A program made the translations under genes and the position numbers. Below, one piece after another: positions 1 through 11,650 of a stretch of DNA of 64,000 nt. Positions within the stretch are counted from its first letter, which is position 1. Each line of letters opens with the position of its first letter. Source of the DNA: Sphingomonas sp. S2M10 (GTDB lineage: Bacteria > Pseudomonadota > Alphaproteobacteria > Sphingomonadales > Sphingomonadaceae); contig NZ_JAAILI010000022.1 in the NCBI RefSeq assembly GCF_012650175.1, positions 107,149-171,148 on the forward strand, written 5' to 3'. The notes below the pieces were generated by a model. The model saw only the letters and a list, made by a program, of their open reading frames with translations. It had not been told where the DNA came from and made no database searches.

Positions 1-1049
<1,049 letters not shown>

Positions 1050-1054
1050 GTTAG

Positions 1055-1420
1055 TTATCCAAAATAGCTTTTGGCAATCGCGCCCGCGAGCGCTGCCAGT
1101 CCAAGTTTTACGACTTCCCAGACGCCTTTGCCGATCGGGATGGCTTTGATCCGTTCCCAGATCGTCGGCTTGCGTGAAGCCTCAACGAGTTTATCTGCTT
1201 CCGAGATGCCTTTGTCGGTGATGCGCAACAGGAGTGCGCCGGGCGCATCCTTATCCATCACTTTTGCCGCGTACCCCATCGCGATGAGCCGGCGGCCAAC
1301 CGGGTTTGCCTCTTGTGAACTCAGATTGAGCAATGCGCTGGGCTTGCCCGGATTACCCCTGAAATGCCGACCCTTTTGCAATGCAAGAAGGAGCGATTTC
1401 TCGCGGGGTGCTAACGTCAC
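1055..1420 (-). CDS. Hypothetical 121-residue protein wedged between carA and carB
   Basis: I do not recognise this protein. Residues 1-80 read like a small winged-helix fold ([15 protein letters not shown], then [12 protein letters not shown] and [16 protein letters not shown], similar in layout to MarR/PadR-type reading heads). Residues 85-121 are basic, then hydrophobic, and may be an amphipathic or membrane-touching helix ([20 protein letters not shown]). It starts with GTG overlapping the TGA of carA (GTGA) and ends 5 bases before carB, so it sits inside the operon and is translationally coupled. A hand count gives about 59% G+C over 1081-1380, against about 67% in adjacent carA, which hints at later acquisition. 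A regulatory role is only a guess. Confidence 0.7.
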   Translation of the reverse strand: MTLAPREKSLLLALQKGRHFRGNPGKPSALLNLSSQEANPVGRRLIAMGYAAKVMDKDAPGALLLRITDKGISEADKLVEASRKPTIWERIKAIPIGKGVWEVVKLGLAALAGAIAKSYFG

Positions 1421-2688
1421 CGCATCATCCCCACGAACCGCTCGAACAGATAGAGGCTGTCCTGCGGGCCCGGGCTGGCCTCGGGGTGGTATTGCACGCT
1501 GAATGCCGGACGATCGGTGAGCTCGATGCCGGCGTTGGAGCCGTCGAACAGCGACACATGCGTCTCGCGGGCATTGGCCGGAAGCGTCTCGCGCTCGACG
1601 GCGAACCCGTGGTTCATGCTGGTGATCTCGACCGCGCCGTCTTCCAGCCGCTTGACCGGATGGTTGGCGCCGCGATGGCCCTGGAACATCTTGGTGGTCT
1701 CAGCACCCACCGCGAGGCCGAGCAGCTGGTGGCCGAGGCAGATGCCGAACAGCGGCTTGCCGGTCTCGAGCAGCTGGCGGATCACCGGCACGGCATATTC
1801 GCCGGTCGCGGCGGGATCGCCCGGGCCGTTCGACAGGAAGAAGCCGTCCGGGTTGAACGCCATCACCTGCTCGAAGGTGGCGGTGGCGGGCAGCACGGTC
1901 ACGTCCGCGCCGGCCTGGACCAGGTTGCGGAAGATGTTGCGCTTCGAGCCATAGTCGATCGCGACGACATGGGGACGCTTCCGGGAGCCCCCTCCCGCCT
2001 GCGGGAGGGGGTTGGGGGTGGGCCCACCCTCTCCACCAGCGGTGTCCGTCGAGGTGGCCGGGCGCCCACCCCCGGCCCCTCCCGCAAGCGGGAGGGGAGA
2101 GGTGTTCTCATACCCCGCCCCCAGCTTCCACACGCCGCCTTCCCAGCCGAAATGCGTCTCGCACGAAACAGTGATCGCGAGGTCCATGCCCTCCAGCCCC
2201 GGCCAGCCGCGTGCCTTCTCGAGCAGCGCGTCGAGGTCGAAATTGCCGGACTTCGAGTGCGCAATCACGCCGTTCGGCGCGCCGCCCAGCCGGATCCGGC
2301 GGGTGAGCGCGCGGGTGTCGATACCCGACAGGCCGATGCGGCTGTGCTTCGCCATCCAGGCATCGAGATGCTCGGTGCTGCGGAAGTTCGACGGCTCGGT
2401 CACGTCCTCGCGGACGATCATGCCCAGCGCATGGGGATCGTCGGCCTCGATGTCGTCGGGGTTGGCGCCGACATTGCCGATGTGCGGGAAGGTGAAGTTG
2501 ATGATCTGACCGGCGAAGCTCGGGTCGGTCATGATCTCCTGATAGCCGGTCATCGCGGTGTGGAAGCACACCTCGCCGACGGCATCGCCTTCGGCACCGA
2601 ATCCTCGACCCCACAATATCTCGCCGCTCGCCAGAACCAGAACGCCCGTGGCTCCAACGGGCATGGACAAGGGTTTGGCGTCGGCCAT
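1417..2688 (-). CDS. carA: Carbamoyl-phosphate synthase small (glutaminase) subunit, with in-frame palindromic insertion
   Basis: This is the glutamine amidotransferase subunit that hydrolyses glutamine and passes ammonia to CarB. Residues 1-190 are the CarA N-terminal domain (GEVCFHTAMTGYQEIMTDPS). Residues 240-423 are a class I GATase with nucleophile Cys317 in FGICLGHQ and the pair His401/Glu403 in YHPEASPGP. Residues 198-234 (from PLPLAGGAGGG to NPLPQAGGG) are low-complexity and encoded by an inverted-repeat element; they fall in the linker between the two domains. This makes the protein about 30-40 residues longer than the family norm (382 in E. coli). The catalytic residues are intact, so the protein is probably functional. 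A small gene and carB follow. Confidence 0.97.
   Translation of the reverse strand: MADAKPLSMPVGATGVLVLASGEILWGRGFGAEGDAVGEVCFHTAMTGYQEIMTDPSFAGQIINFTFPHIGNVGANPDDIEADDPHALGMIVREDVTEPSNFRSTEHLDAWMAKHSRIGLSGIDTRALTRRIRLGGAPNGVIAHSKSGNFDLDALLEKARGWPGLEGMDLAITVSCETHFGWEGGVWKLGAGYENTSPLPLAGGAGGGRPATSTDTAGGEGGPTPNPLPQAGGGSRKRPHVVAIDYGSKRNIFRNLVQAGADVTVLPATATFEQVMAFNPDGFFLSNGPGDPAATGEYAVPVIRQLLETGKPLFGICLGHQLLGLAVGAETTKMFQGHRGANHPVKRLEDGAVEITSMNHGFAVERETLPANARETHVSLFDGSNAGIELTDRPAFSVQYHPEASPGPQDSLYLFERFVGMMR
1985..2100. repeat. Type A inverted-repeat element inside carA (no internal gene)
   Basis: Two GC hairpins, CCCCCTCCCGC/GCGGGAGGGGG at 1988-2011 and CCCCTCCCGC/GCGGGAGGGG at 2076-2097, face each other as terminal inverted repeats. 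Each is followed inward by a GGGGGTGGGC-type stretch. About 60 bases lie between. The ends match the 46-bp repeats that flank the DUF559 gene at 3308-3748. The whole unit is open in the carA frame. It resembles a MITE or a palindromic coding element. Confidence 0.85.
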
Positions 2689-2736
2689 TTGGGGCGGGCA
2701 CTCCTGCTTTGGGTTTGCGATGTTGCTAAGGGCCGC

Positions 2737-2765
2737 CCGCTAGACCCCATGGGCGGGTGCGTCAA
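2737..2765 (-). promoter_or_regulatory. Possible carA promoter
   Basis: On the minus strand a TTGACG box (2760-2765) is followed after 17 bases by TAGCGG (2737-2742), about 50 bases upstream of the carA start. The -10 match is poor. The same 143-base gap must also hold the divergent yqeY promoter, which I cannot place. A CCGCCC/GGGCGG hairpin overlaps the spacer. Confidence 0.3.
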
Positions 2766-2831
2766 TCTGTTAAGTTTTGTGGCATTCGGCTATGTCTCCG
2801 CGCTTTCCCGGACAAGATCGAGAGACCACGA

Positions 2832-3284
2832 ATGATTCGCGACGACATCAAGGCTGCGCTGGTGACCGCCATGAAGGGCGGCGACAAGGCGTCGACCGCC
2901 ACGATCCGCCTGATCCAGAGCGCGATCAAGAACCGCGACATCGAGGCCCGCACCGGCAAGGTACCCGAGGACGACGACGTGCTGGTGGTCGAGGTGCTGC
3001 AGAAGATGGTCAAGCAGCGCCGCGAATCGATCGAGATGTACGAGAAGGGCAACCGCCAGGAACTCGCCGACGCCGAGGCGGCTGAAGTGGTGGTGATCGA
3101 GCGCTTCCTGCCGACGCAGATGAGCGAGGCGGAGACGACCGCGGCGATCGAGGCGATCAAGGCCGAGCTGGGCGCGGCCGGCATGAAGGACATGGGCCGG
3201 GTAATGGCGGAACTGAAGGCGCGCCACGCTGCGCAGCTCGACATGAGCAAGGCCAGCGCGCTGGTGAAGGCGGCGCTTAGCTGA
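2832..3284 (+). CDS. yqeY: GatB/YqeY domain protein
   Basis: A 150-residue YqeY protein, related to the C-terminal tRNA-binding tail of GatB. Its exact role is not established. Typical family signatures are MIRDDIKAALVTAMKGGDK at the start, the central EVLQKMVKQRRESIEMYEKG and the end MGRVMAELKARHAAQLDMSK. I chose ATG 2832 over an upstream start at 2757 because it gives the usual family length and N-terminus. It is divergent from carA and heads the yqeY-(DUF559)-dnaG-rpoD run. In many alphaproteobacteria yqeY lies directly before dnaG. Confidence 0.93.
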   Translation: MIRDDIKAALVTAMKGGDKASTATIRLIQSAIKNRDIEARTGKVPEDDDVLVVEVLQKMVKQRRESIEMYEKGNRQELADAEAAEVVVIERFLPTQMSEAETTAAIEAIKAELGAAGMKDMGRVMAELKARHAAQLDMSKASALVKAALS

Positions 3285-3285
3285 G

Positions 3286-3753
3286 ATGGACGACAGGGAC
3301 CGCTCTGCGCTCCCCCTCCCGCAAGCGGGAGGGGGCCGGGGGGTGGGCCCCCGTTTCCGGCTGGACAGGCCGACGCAGCGGGCACGCGAACTGCGGAACG
3401 ACCCTACGGCCGCGGAAGAGCTGCTGTGGTCGAAGCTGCGGAATTCGCAGCTCGGCGGGCTGAAGTTCAGCCGGCAGATGCCCATCGCAGGCCACTTCGC
3501 GGACTTCGCGTGCCGCAAGGCCAAGCTGGTCGTGGAACTGGACGGTAGCCAGCATGCCGAGATGACCGCCGCCGATGCCGAGCGCACGCGGCGGATCGAG
3601 GCGGAGGGCTACCGCGTCCTTCGCTTTTGGAACAATGAGTTGACGTCGAATATGGAGGGCGTGTTGCAGGCGATCCTTTCCGCCGCTTCGCCTAGCGTGG
3701 AGCGGGGGCCCACCCCCCAGCCCCCTCCCGCAAGCGGGAGGGGGAGCGAGTAG
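3286..3753 (+). CDS. DUF559 (Vsr-like endonuclease fold) protein
   Basis: Residues 25-131 form a DUF559 domain, a small PD-(D/E)XK-type fold related to Vsr endonucleases: AEELLWSKLRN, FSRQMPIAGHFADFAC (Asp73) and VVELDGSQHAE (Glu84, Asp86), then YRVLRFWNNEL. Asp73 and Glu84/Asp86 are the likely metal-binding residues. Residues 9-22 (LPLPQAGGGRGVGP) and 141-154 (GPTPQPPPASGRGS) are not part of the domain; they are translations of the flanking inverted repeats. The ATG is 1 base after the yqeY stop; an in-frame GTG at 3343 inside the repeat is an alternative start. The activity and target are unknown, and no methyltransferase is next to it. It interrupts the yqeY-dnaG neighbourhood. Confidence 0.85.
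   Translation: MDDRDRSALPLPQAGGGRGVGPRFRLDRPTQRARELRNDPTAAEELLWSKLRNSQLGGLKFSRQMPIAGHFADFACRKAKLVVELDGSQHAEMTAADAERTRRIEAEGYRVLRFWNNELTSNMEGVLQAILSAASPSVERGPTPQPPPASGRGSE
3308..3353 (+). repeat. Left terminal inverted repeat of the DUF559 cassette
   Basis: An 11-bp-arm hairpin at 3312-3335 with an AA loop is followed by GGGGGGTGGGCCCCCG. It is translated as part of the DUF559 N-terminus. Confidence 0.85.
3703..3748 (-). repeat. Right terminal inverted repeat of the DUF559 cassette
   Basis: CGGGGGCCCACCCCCC leads into the hairpin at 3721-3744. It is the reverse complement of the left repeat, translated as the proline-rich DUF559 C-terminus, and ends 9 bases before the dnaG start. Confidence 0.85.
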
Positions 3754-3757
3754 CGCC

Positions 3758-5653
3758 ATGTCCCTCACCCCCGCCTTCCTCGACGAGCTCCGCGCCCGCA
3801 CCACGCTCTCCACCCTCATCGCCAAGTCGGTAAAGCTGCAGCGCGCCGGCAAGGAATTCCGCGCCTGCTGTCCGTTCCACAACGAGAAGACCCCCAGCTT
3901 CTACGTCAACGACGACAAGGGCTTCTACCATTGCTTCGGCTGCGGCGCGCATGGCGATGCGATCCGCTGGATGACCGACCAGCGCGGCCTGCCCTTCATC
4001 GATGCGGTGAAGGAACTGGCACAGGCCGCCGGGCTCGACATGCCCGAGCAGGATCGCCGCGCCGCCGACAAGGCCGAGCGCGCCAAGGGCCTGCACGATC
4101 TGATGGGCGAGGCCGCCGCGTGGTTCACCGAGCGATTGAACGGGAGAGAGGGCGCGGAAGCCCGCGCCGTGCTCCAGCGCCGCGGCATCACGCCCGGGAC
4201 CGCGCGCAGCTTCGGCCTCGGCTTCGCCCCCGATTCGCGCGGCAAGCTCAAGGAGGCGCTGAAATCCTATGGCGATCCGATGCTGGTCGAATCCGGCATG
4301 CTGATCGCCGTCGAAGGCAAGGACCCGTACGACCGCTTCCGCGGCCGGCTGATGATCCCGATCCGCGACGTCCGCGGCCGGACGATCGCGTTCGGCGGCC
4401 GCATCATCGGCGAGGGCGAGCCCAAATATCTCAACTCCCCCGAGACCCCGCTGTTCGACAAGGGCCGTACACTCTACAATCTCGATCGCGCCCAGGCGGC
4501 CGCGCGCAAGGCGGACCGGGTGATCGCGGTCGAGGGCTATATGGACGTGATCGCGCTTGCCCAGGCCGGGTTCGGCGAGGTGGTCGCCCCGCTCGGCACC
4601 GCGCTCACCGAGCACCAGCTCGAACGGCTGTGGCGGTTGTCCGAAGTCCCCCTGCTCTGCTTCGACGGCGACAGCGCCGGGCAGAAAGCCGCCCTCCGCG
4701 CCGCCCACCGTGCGCTGCCGATGCTCGCCCCCGGCCGCAGCCTCGCCTTCGTCACCCTGCCCCAGGGCATGGATCCCGACGATCTGGTCCGCGCGCAGGG
4801 CCCGGCCGCCTTCGAAGCGCTGCTCGCCAGGCCCGAGCCGCTGGTCGATCGCCTCTGGGCAAGCGAAGTGGCGGCCGGCCCGCTCGATACGCCGGAGCAG
4901 CGTGCTGGCCTCAAGCGGCGGTTGAGCGAACTTGTCGAGCAGATTCAGGACTCGAACGTAAAGCACGAATATCTGGCTGAATTTCGCTCACGCGCGGATC
5001 AGCAGTTTGGCCGTGGCCCACGCACGTTCAACCGCGATCAGCGCGCCCCCGCCCCTGCCCGCCAGCAGCAGCGCGGCACCCGCAACGCTCGCGGCGTATG
5101 GCAACCGCCCGAGCCCCCGCCCTCGCATCTGATCAAGGGTGTGCAGGCGAGCGGGCTCGATCCCATATTGGCGCGCGCGGTACTCGCCGGGCTGATCCGC
5201 CATCCGGTCGAGATCGCCCGCCACATGGAGATCCTCGGGAGTCTGCGTAGTGCATCGGGCGCGCTCGGGCGGCTATTTGAAGCCGTTGTCGAGGTGGCGC
5301 TGACCAATCCGGCCTCGCGTCAGCTTGATAGCGCGGATTTCCTCACCATATTGGCGTCGTCCGGTTTCGATTCAGTGGCAAGCGAGTTGCTCCGCGCAGA
5401 CACGCTCCCCTTCTCCTTCACGCGGCCCGCGGCCGACGTGATGAAGGCGCGCGAGGATCTGGGCGAGGCGATCGCGGTGATGGCGGCGCAGCCCGCCGTC
5501 GACGTGGCGCTCGCCGAGGCGACTGCTGCGCTGATGCGCGACGGCACCGAGGAAGCGTTCGCCCGCCAGGTGGCGCTTTCCCGGCAACGGCAGGAGCTTC
5601 AGGATCGGCTTGCCAATCTGATGCTTGCGGAAGACGACGTTTTTGAGGAATAG
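3758..5653 (+). CDS. dnaG: DNA primase
   Basis: Synthesises RNA primers for chromosomal replication and works with the DnaB helicase. The N-terminal zinc ribbon has Cys38, His41, Cys59 and Cys62 (CCPFHNEKTPSF ... YHCFGCGAHGD). The core includes the RNA-polymerase-like segment GRLMIPIRDVRGRTIAFGGR and a TOPRIM motif EGYMDVIALAQAG near residue 260, with DGDSAGQKAA near 307. The C-terminal third (from about residue 430) is the variable helicase-binding part. The length of 631 is normal. The ATG starts 4 bases after the DUF559 stop. It is followed by rpoD, as in the macromolecular-synthesis operon. Confidence 0.97.
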   Translation: MSLTPAFLDELRARTTLSTLIAKSVKLQRAGKEFRACCPFHNEKTPSFYVNDDKGFYHCFGCGAHGDAIRWMTDQRGLPFIDAVKELAQAAGLDMPEQDRRAADKAERAKGLHDLMGEAAAWFTERLNGREGAEARAVLQRRGITPGTARSFGLGFAPDSRGKLKEALKSYGDPMLVESGMLIAVEGKDPYDRFRGRLMIPIRDVRGRTIAFGGRIIGEGEPKYLNSPETPLFDKGRTLYNLDRAQAAARKADRVIAVEGYMDVIALAQAGFGEVVAPLGTALTEHQLERLWRLSEVPLLCFDGDSAGQKAALRAAHRALPMLAPGRSLAFVTLPQGMDPDDLVRAQGPAAFEALLARPEPLVDRLWASEVAAGPLDTPEQRAGLKRRLSELVEQIQDSNVKHEYLAEFRSRADQQFGRGPRTFNRDQRAPAPARQQQRGTRNARGVWQPPEPPPSHLIKGVQASGLDPILARAVLAGLIRHPVEIARHMEILGSLRSASGALGRLFEAVVEVALTNPASRQLDSADFLTILASSGFDSVASELLRADTLPFSFTRPAADVMKAREDLGEAIAVMAAQPAVDVALAEATAALMRDGTEEAFARQVALSRQRQELQDRLANLMLAEDDVFEE

Positions 5654-5695
5654 AGGCGGTGTAAAATTGCCGCCATCTAAGTTTCGAGGATTTTG

Positions 5696-7726
<2,031 letters not shown>

Positions 7727-7749
7727 GCGCGCTTTCGAACTGAATGTAC

Positions 7750-7786
7750 AACGGCCCCGGCTTCACCGTCGGGGCCGTTTTCTTTT
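7750..7786 (+). terminator. Rho-independent terminator after rpoD
   Basis: AACGGCCCCG and CGGGGCCGTT form a near-perfect stem around a CTTCACCGT-region loop, followed at once by TTCTTTT. It lies 24 bases past the rpoD stop and ends the yqeY-dnaG-rpoD transcript. Confidence 0.9.
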
Positions 7787-7931
7787 GGGACAGAAGCGTG
7801 TGGGGAGCGCAAATCCTGTCTTTCAAGATTAATTTCGGCGTAACCATCTTTCTATGCGCTTCGGTATGGTCGCTATGCGATCCCATTCGGACCGGCCGAT
7901 GGCGGGCGGTATTGTCCAGATGGGGAAGGTC

Positions 7932-8597
7932 ATGCTCGTGGATACCGCACCGATGGAGCATTTGTCGGGCGCTTGGGGCCCGATGGGCGCGATGGCGGAG
8001 ACCGACGGCAGCGCCCGGCACCCGCACCTCCGCGCGTTACGCGCCGCCGCCCTCCCCCGCCGCGACCTCGCGGACGCGGTCCATCACATCGCCCGCCTCC
8101 ATGGCCGCCATCCCGGACTGATTGACTATGCCGCCGGCCATGGGCGCCATCCGATCGAATGCGAGTGGCTGGAAGCCGCGGCCGACGCCTTCGTCGCCGA
8201 GCGAGCCTATCTCGTTCGCCTCGTCGCCGCAGCGGGGCCGCTGCCCAGCACGCCCGGCCATGCCGAGAGCGAGGCAGCCGCCGCCGCGCAACGCCACGCG
8301 CTCGACATGCTCGCCCAGTCGGATCGCGCGGGCTGCGCGACCGGCGCCGCGATTGCGCTGGCGCTCGAATGGGTCGCGATCCGTGCGGTGCTTGACCGCG
8401 CCGCTACGAGCTTCGGCGTCGATCCCAAGCCGGCACGGCTGCCGATCCCGGAAGAGACGGTGAGCGTGGTCGATGCCTTGTCCCGTGAAGCCACGCACGA
8501 GCGCGCGATGCTGTTCGGCGCGCAACAGGTGTTTGCCCAGCATCGCGGGCTGTGGGACCTGCTGGAAGCCCGCGCCGGCGCCCGCAGCCGGGGGTAA
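7932..8597 (+). CDS. Hypothetical protein, mostly helical, 221 residues
   Basis: I do not recognise this protein. After a short Gly/Met-rich start it is an Ala-rich all-helical protein with several conserved-looking His and Arg residues (LADAVHHIARLHGRHPG, then ECEWLEAAADAFVAERAYLV and ATHERAMLFGAQQVFAQHRG). It has no signal peptide or membrane segment. I chose ATG 7932 because GGGGAAGG lies just upstream at 7922-7929; an in-frame ATG at 7854 has no such site. Codon use matches the neighbours, so it is probably a real gene, perhaps a sphingomonad-specific family. A type B repeat follows it. Confidence 0.7.
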   Translation: MLVDTAPMEHLSGAWGPMGAMAETDGSARHPHLRALRAAALPRRDLADAVHHIARLHGRHPGLIDYAAGHGRHPIECEWLEAAADAFVAERAYLVRLVAAAGPLPSTPGHAESEAAAAAQRHALDMLAQSDRAGCATGAAIALALEWVAIRAVLDRAATSFGVDPKPARLPIPEETVSVVDALSREATHERAMLFGAQQVFAQHRGLWDLLEARAGARSRG

Positions 8598-8615
8598 TCC
8601 CCGCCACACAACCAT

Positions 8616-8712
8616 CGTCATCCCCGCGAAGGCGGGAATCCATTGGCCCTGGTTTCGCGGTTCGTTCCCCCAGCGTCCTGGCAAATGGATTCCCGCCTTC
8701 GCGGGAATGACG
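8616..8712. repeat. Type B 97-bp inverted-repeat element, copy 1
   Basis: It begins CGTCATCCCCGCGAAGGCGG and ends with the inverted form CCGCCTTCGCGGGAATGACG. The core contains CAGCGTCCTGGCAAATGGAT, as in copy 3, so the two share an orientation. It is 97 bases long, like the three other copies in the window, and lies between two co-directional genes. Confidence 0.9.
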
Positions 8713-8785
8713 GCTTCAAGGTGAGGACGAGCACTGCCCCTCGGGATGGGTTGCATCCCGCCACCGTTCGGCCCACCTTCTGCCC

Positions 8786-9628
<843 letters not shown>

Positions 9629-9702
9629 CGATGCGCCGGGCGCCTCCCCTCCGGCGGTCAACGTAATGGACGCACCCCGTCCCGCAGGCCTAGTCTAGCG
9701 CC

Positions 9703-10881
9703 ATGTTCCTCGCCTTTCTCGACGAGCTGCGCGCCGCGGGCATCCCTGCCAGCCTCAAGGAACATCTGCTGCTGCTCGAAGCGCTCGACGCGCAGGTGAT
9801 CGAGCCGACCCCCGAGGCCTTCTATTTCCTCGCCCGCGCCACCTATGTAAAGGACGAGGGGCTGCTCGACCGGTTCGACCAGGTCTTCGCCAAGGTGTTT
9901 CGGGGGATCGCGAGCAACACTGGCGTCGCCCCCGCCGAGGTCCCCGAGGAATGGCTCCGCGCGATCGCCGACAAGTACCTGACCGACGAGGAAAAGGCGC
10001 AGATCGAGGCGCTCGGATCCTGGGAGAAGCTGATGGAGACGCTCCAGCAGCGGCTGAACGAGCAGCATGAGCGTCACCAGGGCGGCAGCAAATGGATCGG
10101 CACCGGCGGCACCTCGCCCTTCGGCAATGGCGGCTACAACCCCGAAGGCGTGCGGATCGGCGGCGAGGGCAAGCACCAGCGCGCGGTGAAGGTGTGGGAG
10201 GCGCGCGACTATCGCAACCTCGATTCCACTCGCGAGCTGGGCACCCGCAACATCAAGGTGGCACTCCGCCGCCTCCGCCGCTTCGCCCGCGAGGGCGCTG
10301 CCGAGGAGCTCGACATCGACGGCACCATCGCCGGCACCGCAAGGCAAGGCTGGCTGGACGTCAAGATGCGGCCCGAGCGGCACAATGCGGTGAAGCTCCT
10401 GCTCTTCCTTGACGTCGGCGGATCGATGGACCCCTTCGTCAAGCTCTGCGAGGAGCTGTTCTCGGCAGCGACCAGCGAGTTCAAGAACCTGGAATTCTTC
10501 TACTTCCACAACTGCCTCTACGAAGGCGTGTGGAAGGACAATCGCAGGCGCTTCACCGAGCGCACCCGCACCGCCGACCTCCTCCACAAATATGGCCCGG
10601 ACTATAAGGTGATCTTCGTCGGCGACGCGTCGATGAGCCCCTATGAGATCACGCAGCCCGGCGGCTCGGTCGAGCACATGAACGACGAGCCCGGCGCCAC
10701 CTGGCTGCAGCGCGTAGTCGACACCTGGCCCGCCACCGTCTGGGTCAACGTGCTGCCCGAGGCGCAATGGGGCTATTCGCACTCGGTGTCGATGATCCGC
10801 GAGCTGATGCGCGATCGCATGTATCCTCTCACGATTGCAGGGATCGATGCGGCGATGCGCGAGTTGAGTAGGAAGCGATGA
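9703..10881 (+). CDS. VWA (CoxE-like) domain protein
   Basis: A 392-residue protein of the CoxE-like VWA group. The C-terminal half holds a von Willebrand A fold with the metal site LFLDVGGSMDPFV, where Asp237 starts the DxGxS-type MIDAS. The N-terminal half (FLDELRAAGIPASLKEHLLL) is the helical region usual for partners of MoxR ATPases. There is no signal peptide, so it is probably cytoplasmic. Its stop overlaps the start of the next gene (ATGA at 10878-10881), so MoxR, VWA and DUF2314 proteins are likely made together. Confidence 0.9.
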   Translation: MFLAFLDELRAAGIPASLKEHLLLLEALDAQVIEPTPEAFYFLARATYVKDEGLLDRFDQVFAKVFRGIASNTGVAPAEVPEEWLRAIADKYLTDEEKAQIEALGSWEKLMETLQQRLNEQHERHQGGSKWIGTGGTSPFGNGGYNPEGVRIGGEGKHQRAVKVWEARDYRNLDSTRELGTRNIKVALRRLRRFAREGAAEELDIDGTIAGTARQGWLDVKMRPERHNAVKLLLFLDVGGSMDPFVKLCEELFSAATSEFKNLEFFYFHNCLYEGVWKDNRRRFTERTRTADLLHKYGPDYKVIFVGDASMSPYEITQPGGSVEHMNDEPGATWLQRVVDTWPATVWVNVLPEAQWGYSHSVSMIRELMRDRMYPLTIAGIDAAMRELSRKR

Positions 10882-11576
10882 GTACGATCCGCGACATGCT
10901 CCACCGTTGGCACCGGCGCCTGTTCGGTAGCTACACGATCGCCGATCCCCGGCCGATGGCCGAGGCCGCGCCCTATACCTTTTTCCTGCCCAGCGAGAAT
11001 GAGGTGCTTGCGCTGCGTGCCGGCGACCTCGCCAAGCTGATCTTCCAGTCGACCCCGCCCTCGCGCGACTATGCCGCCGAGCGAATGTGGGTGGAGATAA
11101 CCCGCGCCGAGGGCGAGAAGCTCTGGGGCCGACTCGACAATGTGCCCCTCGACATGCCCCAGCTCCGCCCCGGCCGCGAGATATCATTCCGTCGCGGCGA
11201 CGTGATCGACCTTCGCTGGGGCGAGGATCGCCCGGTCCGTCCGCCCTCGGCTCCGGCGCGACGCCATTATGATGCGCGCTGCCTGGTCGACAGCTGCGTG
11301 CTCGAACAGGGTGCGGCAGTCCATTATCTCTATCGCGAGCTGCCGCTGCCCCCGAGCGTCGGCGACGCGCCGGATAGCGGCTGGCGCATCCGTGGCGATT
11401 ATCGCGGGCTGGAAGACGAAGCGATCGGCGCCCGCGCGATCGAGTGCGTCGCGCTCGGCCGGGTGCTCAACATCGACGACAGTTGGGTCCACCTGATCGA
11501 TTCGCCTACCGGCTCCGCCTATGTGCGGAACTGGGAAAAGGACGTGTTCGAGCCGGAGTCGGCGGCAGCGGATTGA
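10878..11576 (+). CDS. DUF2314 plus DUF2185 (Imm33-like) protein
   Basis: A 232-residue cytoplasmic protein. Residues 45-115 (MWVEITRAEGEKLWGRLDN ... LRPGREISFRRGDVIDLRW) look like DUF2314. Residues 125-225 (RCLVDSCVLEQGAAVHYLYR ... DSGWRIRGDYRG, and NIDDSWVHLID) look like DUF2185, also called immunity protein 33. Imm33-type domains occur in immunity proteins against polymorphic toxins but also alone. No toxin gene is nearby, and the 4-base overlap with the VWA gene ties it to the MoxR/VWA unit instead. Domain calls are from memory of the families. Confidence 0.75.
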   Translation: MSTIRDMLHRWHRRLFGSYTIADPRPMAEAAPYTFFLPSENEVLALRAGDLAKLIFQSTPPSRDYAAERMWVEITRAEGEKLWGRLDNVPLDMPQLRPGREISFRRGDVIDLRWGEDRPVRPPSAPARRHYDARCLVDSCVLEQGAAVHYLYRELPLPPSVGDAPDSGWRIRGDYRGLEDEAIGARAIECVALGRVLNIDDSWVHLIDSPTGSAYVRNWEKDVFEPESAAAD

Positions 11577-11650
11577 AGCCCTACCGGTCGACTTCGAGTG
11601 TCGCTTGCGCCCCGTCGCCGGAGACACAATCTCCGCAAACCGTCCCATGC

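Larger units (their letters stand above)
3308..3748 (+). mobile_element. Putative DUF559 cassette with 46-bp terminal inverted repeats (type A)
   Basis: The left end 3308-3353 and right end 3703-3748 are inverted copies of each other, matching at 43 of 46 positions by eye. The only differences are the two loop bases of the hairpin and one C/T. Each end is a perfect hairpin (CCCCCTCCCGC AA GCGGGAGGGGG) followed inward by GGGGGGTGGGCCCCCG. Between them is the DUF559 coding region. The same ends without the gene occur in carA. The layout resembles a REP/RAYT unit or a small transposable cassette; mobility is inferred, not shown. Confidence 0.6.

Noticed and set aside
3286..3753. DUF559 gene as a Vsr-type mismatch repair or restriction gene
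   Set aside because: No cytosine methyltransferase or specificity gene is near, and the gene lies within its own inverted repeats.
10878..11576. DUF2185 protein as immunity partner of a toxin system
   Set aside because: No toxin, secretion or effector gene is adjacent; the gene is coupled to MoxR/VWA.
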